Below, piece after piece: positions 58,239 to 64,000 of a stretch of DNA of 64,000 nt. Numbering within the stretch: the first letter of the stretch is position 1; every line of letters starts with the position of its first letter. The DNA lies in contig OY986437.1 in the NCBI GenBank assembly GCA_963920525.1, positions 59,972,330-60,036,329 of the forward strand, read 5' to 3'. This stretch comes from Dichetophora obliterata (lineage: Eukaryota > Arthropoda > Insecta > Diptera > Sciomyzidae). Under the pieces are notes generated by a model that worked only from the letters and a program-made list of their open reading frames with translations, had not been told where the DNA came from and searched no databases. The position numbers and the translations under genes are program-made.

Positions 58239-58246
58239 GTTTGGCT

Positions 58247-59186
58247 GATGTCAGTGCGATAGTGTGTAAGTAGGATCTTAGATCATTCGCTAAATTTAAA
58301 GTGAATAAATGAATTTTTGTGGAATTTTTAGAGATTTTACAGTTTTTATAAGGTCACTTTGTATGGGAGGTAGACGTGGCTTTCATACGATTGAATTAAT
58401 TTTTAAAACACAGAGTGCTTAATAAAGATTTAAGCTTAGGTTCCAAATTTAAAGTGATTTTATTATTTTTAATGGAATTTTAAGAGTTTTTACCGCTAAT
58501 TTTTTATGGGTCAAAATCACAGCTGTTAAATGGCGATTATAATTAGTAAGTAGTAGTAGTTTCTTTTTCTTTAAAAAAGACAACATAACTTAACAATATG
58601 CAAAACATTCATTAATTACATTTCTAACATACAGAAGTTATAGTTTGAAATGAAAAGATCTGTAATCTATAGCTCACAAGGAACTAGAGACGATTGTAGT
58701 TACATAAGTAAATAATTTAATAATTAAACATAATCATATTTTTATTATAACGTGTAGTGAAGTGGGGTCAGAAAATAAATATATAGCATAAATTATCACA
58801 AAAAAAAGCTAAGTGAAATAAATATAATAAAAATAAATATATAATGAGAAAAAAACGTGAATTTGGAGAAACTCAAAGAACAAAAGAGGATTAACTACTA
58901 ACCACCACAGAACAAACAATCAACATCATTGTAATTAAGACTGAAAAGCTAAATTTTAACATTCCGAAGAAACACACATTTATTACGAATACGTCTTATT
59001 CTATTAAGCATGCTGTTAAAGAGTCTGGTAGCTACTGAAGTATAAAACTGCAGAAATTACACCGTGTTACACACATTCTGTCCTATGAACCAAATTTACT
59101 TTTTCGGAAAGGGGATAAAAAATAAAAATACACGTGTATCGGTGATTTTCATGTACACGTCAGAATTTTTTTTTTTAAGTTTGAAG
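58247..59186. other. Gene-free stretch, possible LINE tail
   Basis: Mostly AT-rich. On the minus strand at about 59060-58960 the translation FYTSVATRLFNSMLNRIRR resembles the C-terminal end of non-LTR reverse transcriptases; too short to be sure. Confidence 0.35.
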
Positions 59187-59395
59187 TACACTTAGCGACA
59201 TTACTAGCGCCGCACTTGATTTCTTGCAATAAAATTTAAATCTACCGTATCAAGTAGATAATTCATTACCGTTTACGTGATAAAACTGTCTTAATTTCAA
59301 AGTTTGGGCTCTTACCTCTATCATACATAAATATTGCAAGTTTTTGTGAAGATTTTCATTTTCAATTTGAAAGTCAAAGTGATACAAGTGAGAAA

Positions 59396-60491
59396 ATGCC
59401 AAAATATCATAGATTGACCGAAGAGCAAAAAATCAAAATTTGCACATATTTCGAGAGCAATATTTCAAATAGAGACATTGCAAAGCGTATTAAATGCAAT
59501 GAGTCATCCGTACGTCGTTTTCTGGCCTCTTATCGTGCGACCGGGAGCATGGACGGACCGTAGTACTATGGAAGACCTCGAGTATTAAATAGCCGGAATT
59601 GCGCTCAATTAAAGCGATTGTGCATCAAAAATCGGTTCGCATCTGCCTCAAAATTGAAGGAGCAGCTTCTAAGCAAATCAGGAAAAACCTGCTCAACCCG
59701 AACAATACAGCGATGACTGAATGCCATGGGCCTTGAGTCATACCGACCTGCAAAAAACCCCTTTTGACGGCGAAAATGCGATTTAAAAGGCTGGAGTGGT
59801 GCAAACAACATGAGAATTGGTCAGCTCATGATTGGGAACAAGTCGTGTTTTCCGATGAATCCAAAATAAATTTGATGGGAGCGGATGGTGGCGCCAGAGT
59901 GAGGCGCAGAAAAGGTGAACGCTATAGCGGAGACTGCATATTGCCAACGGTGAAGCATTCTCCATATATTATGGTATGGGGAGCCATTACAAAATACGGA
60001 GTTGGCCCAATTTTGATGATTGAGGGATCAGTGAATGCAGCAGCGTATAAAAAAATAATCAACGAAGGTGTTGTACCCACAATTGAAGAGCTATTACAGC
60101 ACACGCAGAATGTGATTTTTCAGGACGATTCAGCACCTTGTCATCGAGCAGCTTCTGTAAGTCATGCATATTTTTTTGCTACAATTTTATGATTTTCTAA
60201 AAATTTGATGTTTTTTTTTCTTTACAGATAAAAAATATAAGAATGAATTAGGAATAAATTCACTGGAATGGCCTGCAAACAGTCCTGACCTTAACGCAAT
60301 TGAAAACATTTGGTCAGTAATGAAGAGGAAAGTTCGAGAGAAGGAACCGAAATCCATTGGAGATCTTAAAAAACTTCGAAGAAGTCTGGTTTAATGATAT
60401 TGGTGAAAATTACCTACAGGCGCTTTACAATTCCATGCCAGGTAGACTGAAGGACGTCATAAAGGCAAAAGGAGGCCATATCAACAAATAA
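59396..60491 (+). pseudogene. Tc1-like transposase with an intron
   Basis: Starts MPKYHRLTEEQKIKICTYF. N-terminal helix-turn-helix (NISNRDIAKRI), then GRPR, WEQVVFSDESKIN (D1), IMVWGAI, VIFQDDSAPCHRA (D2), LEWPANSPDLNAIENIW (E) and a C-terminal SMPGRL...GGHINK. A GTAAGT...TTTACAG intron (60157-60227, 71 nt) interrupts the core between D2 and E. Defects: TAG after GSMDGP, TGA after TRTIQR, and single-base shifts at about 59750, about 60230 and about 60370, all within A runs. Different family from the copy at 47420. Confidence 0.88.
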
Positions 60492-60579
60492 CCGCACAAT
60501 TCAACCTGTTTCGCAAGCAATTCAGAGAATCAAAGCTTTAAAGCACCACTAAATATTAAATTAGTATTAAATTTTACTA

Positions 60580-61932
60580 TCTATATATATAAAAATAAAA
60601 CGGTCCATCTATGAAATGCCATCACGGGCGAACGGCTGAACCGATTAGGCTGATTTTTTTTTTATTCAATTCGAAATTTTTAGTAGATGGTTTATATAGA
60701 AAAAAAACTTAATTCGACAAAGGGGCGTGGTACCTCCCATACAAATCGCAGATTAAAAATCCGATATTTCTGCTCCTATTATAGGTATTTGAACAAAATT
60801 TGGTACATCCGTTTAATGTATGCGTTCCAAGCTTTACTCCAAATATGGGCGGGATTGGACAAAGGGGCGTGGTACCTCCCATACAAATTACAAATTCAAA
60901 ATCCACTATTTCTCCTACTGTTGTTGGTATCGGAATACAATTTAATATGAAGGGTTTAGTGTATAGTTTCTAAGTTCAACTACAAATATGGACGCAATTG
61001 GACAAATAAACGTGGTACCTCCCATACAAATTACGAATTTAAAATCCATTATTTCTGCTCCTCTTATAGGTATTTGAACAAAATTTGGTACGTCAGTTTA
61101 ATGTACGCGTTCTGAGCTTTACTGCAAATATGGGCGGGATTGGACAAAGGGGCCTGGTACCTCCCATACAAATTTAAAAATTAATTATTTATTAACCTGT
61201 TAACGATATTTTAACAATTTGGTGTGTCCGTTTCGTGTAAATATTCTAAGCTATACTTCAAATATTGGCGGGATTAGACAAAGGCAAGAAATAACATTAA
61301 TTTAGCCACAGCTACAAAAGTAGCATAGACAACAACCTGCAGTCATGTCGCCTTGCCATCGTTAAAATATTCACAACAAGTAGCATAGACAACAACCTGC
61401 AGTCATGTGGCCATGCCGTCGTTAAAATATTCACTTCCATATAAACACCTGATTACTATTTTTGACAGGTTGTGGCATGCTTAAATTTGTCAACCACGTT
61501 GCCTTTTTTTACTTCAATAGAAAAACAAAAAATATTGTTTACTACCAAGCTTTAAAATGAATTACATGTTTACTCCTTTTTTTGGTTTTATAATAACCAA
61601 GTTTAGAATCAACTTCTTAACAAATAAAATGTGAAAAAATTGTGTTGATTTAACTTTTGTACTGCAGTTTACGCATTTCTATTTTTAATTCATCTATAAA
61701 ATACAAATCATTACTAATAGCTTCCGAGCTAACCAGGGCGCTATTCATCAAAAATATAAAATCTATTATTTCTGCTTTGACAGTACAATAATTGGACAAA
61801 AATATGGTATGTCAGTTTAGTGCACCTATCATTTTTCTTTGAAATATCAGTCCACTACGACTTTGCAACGGAAAAAAAATTTCACTCAAAAAACAAATTG
61901 CAAGGCAAAACGACGTTTGCCGGGTCAGCTAG
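60580..61932 (+). mobile_element. Non-autonomous Helitron with 142-bp tandem repeats
   Basis: Starts A/TCTATATATATAAAAATAA and ends GCCGGGTCAG/CTAG followed by T, i.e. inserted between A and T with no duplication, as Helitrons do. The 5' region has CGGGCGAACGGCTGAACCG. The middle has four units of about 142 bp, each with GACAAAGGGGCGTGGTACCT and CCCATACAAAT (near 60717, 60858, 61001, 61143). A further 60-bp direct repeat is at 61315-61440 (AGCATAGACAACAACCTGCA). No Rep/helicase gene. Confidence 0.85.
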
Positions 61933-62344
61933 TTTATTATAAAACTTTATAACCCATATTCATTTTTCGATTTTTATTTTGGTGGTTCAAAGATTATGGT
62001 ATGATGCATAAATTGGCAAAATCGCAAGTATTTTTGTTAATTTTGTTCCTTTATTTATAAAATTCATCCAAAGAAAATTTATTATCTGTAAAAATATTCT
62101 TAATACATGTAATAATAATACAAAAATCATAAACGTATGACACTAACCGTTAATATCGAAATATTGACACTCAATGGCACAATATCAACACTCTTTGTGA
62201 TGCGGCGCTAGTAATGTCGCTAAGTGTATATATTTTTTTTTAATGGTTATCGTTTTTTTTAAGGTTTCAGTTCGTTAAAAAAACAATTTTTTTTATTACT
62301 TTTTTTTTTTTGTAAAAATAAAGAATTGTTACATTAAAAATTTT

Positions 62345-64000
62345 AATGTTTTTAAAGAAATTTAGGCCTTTTATTTTTGCGGTTGTAAGCATTTGCTTCA
62401 GTATCGCGACAAATAGACCAACATTATTCGCCAAGCATATGCGTAATGTCTTTTCCTTTAAAGCGCTTTTCAATAGCCGCAATGTCCTGATGGAACCTTT
62501 CGCCATGCTCATCGCTACAAGCTCCTAAGTCATCAGGGAAAAAATCTAAATGATTGTGAAGAAAATGGATCTTTAGCGACATTAAAATGCCCATTTCGCC
62601 ATATGCCGAAATCATTTCTGCGACAATATTTTTATAATTGGCAGCTCGTTTGTTGCCAAGAAACTGCTCAATAACGGCAACTGTACCTTTCCATGCACGT
62701 TATTCCATAGCATTTAATTTTGATGAAAAATCAGAACTTGCAATTATTTGTTTTATCTGCGGACCATTGAAAACACCTTAAATCAAAAAAAATCATTAAA
62801 AAATATGAAGTTACTGAATGACTTCTTAAAAAAAAATACCTGCATGAATCTTTGCGCCGCTCAATTTCGGGAAAATGTTGCGCAAAATTGCAATGGCCTC
62901 GCCATCACGATCCAGTTTTTTAACAAAATTTGATACGAGACCGAGCTTAAAGTGTAATGGTGGCAAAATGATTTGAGACGGCTGCACCAATGGTAGATTC
63001 TCTATACATACTTTCTACGCCTACTTTGTAGCACGTTCGTGGCTTCCACTTAAATTCAGTGTAATGCTCATCTCTTTTTCGACCTTCCCATGTACACAAA
63101 AAGCACTGGTGGGTTGGAAATCCACGCTTAACACCCATGAGTAAACCGACCACTTTCAGATCGCAGCATATTTTCCAATTATGCTCTTTGTACTTTATCA
63201 ACTGTAATATTAATTCTATGCCTTCGTATGTTTCCTTGAGGTTTGTGGCATATGCGATCGGGACAGATGGATGTGTGTTGCCGATATGAAGCAGCACGAC
63301 TTTAAGGCTGTTGACCGATGCATCGATGAAAAGTCGCCACTCCTCTGAAATATGTGGCAACCGATTTTTGCAAACAGCGAATCAATGTCACAACAATAAG
63401 CCAAGTTTTTTTCCCGATCTTCGTGCAATCTAATTGGAATTGGTCATATGGAATAGTGCTACCTCGATCACGAGCGGCTGTTATTTTAAAATCACCCGCC
63501 ACTATATTCCACTGCTTAAAGCGTGATGCAAAGAGTTCTGCTGTTCTCCTCGACAAATTTCCGTCTCGTACGAGGTCATTGAAGTCGGCTTGCGTTATAA
63601 AATGCGGCATTGCAGTCCCAATTTCACTGGGTGTTGCCACAAATTCCGATACTTGTGGACTCTCGCATCTCGCATCTCGCATTCGATGGAAGAAAAGTTG
63701 ATAGCAGTTTTGGTACAACTGTTGATTCTGCATCGCTTATTTCGGGAACATTATCAAAAATCTCCACTGAAGCCGCTGCATGGTCTTCTGGTGAGTATAG
63801 AACTGCTGGAATTACCGATTCTACATTAGCGTAGCGAATTTTGTTGCGGTGAGTGTATTGGTACCCTTTTGTTTGAGCAAAAGTTACACAAAAGTAGCAC
63901 AATTCATTGCAGTGCTCCGTGCGTGGTAGCCAAATTGTTGGTACAGCGTACTTTATTGTTGACCTTCCATCAGTAAACTTGCACAAATTTCTGTAGCAAT
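62345..64000 (-). pseudogene. Uncharacterised multi-copy repeat protein, decayed
   Basis: Read right to left: KFTDGRSTIKYAVPTIW, HCNELCYFCVTF, DFNDLVRDGNLSRRTAELFA, LAYCCDIDSLFAKIG, EEWRLFIDASVNSLKVVLLH, ICCDLKVVGLLMG, CFLCTWEGRKRDEHY, LPPLHFKLGLVSNFVKKLD, GPQIKQII, MSLKIHFLHNHLDFFP and CSDEHGERFHQDI. I recognise this order from a widespread arthropod/cnidarian family without assigned function. Acidic residues in FID, CCD and DEHGE could form an RNase H-like triad (inference). One intron (62777-62839) splices in frame. Two TAA stops (E*RAW, GE*CW) and at least two frameshifts make it dead. The beginning may lie past 64000. Confidence 0.75.

Larger units (their letters stand above)
59189..62226 (+). 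mobile_element. Tc1-like element split by a Helitron
   Basis: Perfect 26-bp inverted ends starting CACTTAGCGACATTACTAGC, flanked by TA (59187-59188, 62227-62228). Carries a transposase pseudogene (59396-60491). The Helitron at 60580-61932 lies 3' of the gene. Without it the element is about 1.69 kb, normal for Tc1. Confidence 0.92.

Noticed and set aside
50689..64000. Exon 2 of OR copy 2
   Set aside because: No open frame with the TM5-TM7 pattern of copy 1 (IFLQFLVTA..., SFSLFTVL) was found on the plus strand.
1..64000. CRISPR array, prophage or bacterial gene cluster
   Set aside because: Repeats are transposon- or satellite-type without spacer regularity, coding density is very low, and introns and TATA promoters show eukaryotic nuclear DNA.

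Overview
The window looks like nuclear DNA of a higher fly (Diptera, most likely Cyclorrhapha). It is very AT-rich, carries short GT-AG introns, holds two copies of an insect odorant-receptor (OR) gene, and is dominated by insect-type transposable elements (TEs). I cannot name the species. I found no rRNA, no bona fide tRNA, no CRISPR array and no bacterial-type operon.

Host genes. OR copy 1 is complete: exon 1 at 5759-6537, a 23.9-kb intron packed with TEs, and exon 2 at 30390-30807, giving 398 aa. OR copy 2 has only exon 1 in the window (49906-50684); its last exon should lie to the right. The two exon 1 proteins are about 81% identical (49 differences in 259 residues, counted by hand). The copies belong to a tandem duplication: 851-3107 plus 5579 to about 6650 matches 43951 to about 51775. 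Resemblance between 680-810 and 31590-31735 suggests the 3' side of a further copy lies just left of the window.

Mobile DNA, left to right: a MITE with a tRNA-like segment (1035-1596); a hAT-like element in the OR 1 upstream region (3108-5570); an apparently complete PIF/Harbinger element (7802-12988) with both proteins; a Harbinger-like MITE (16650-17344); a 4.7-kb TIR element (18717-23444) holding Helitron-like, pogo-like and hAT-like insertions; a large inverted repeat (23649-27715); a decayed, intron-bearing piggyBac transposase (27860-29645, minus); a hAT-like MITE (31972-32963); a nest at 34486-41158 with a non-LTR retrotransposon (36850-39686); non-LTR and SINE-like fragments with a MITE (42300-43860); a GGCCCC-repeat TIR element (45672-49167) holding a MITE and a Tc1 pseudogene; a tandem-repeat MITE (50735-51730); a long-inverted-repeat element (about 51775-57740) split by four insertions, one with RSS-like ends; a Tc1-like element (59189-62226) split by a Helitron; and a pseudogene of a widespread uncharacterised repeat protein running off the right edge.

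Because the duplicated copies act as empty sites for each other, several insertions can be bounded to the base with their target-site duplications (TSDs). The ORs would be chemosensory membrane proteins; everything else is selfish DNA shaping their introns and promoters.
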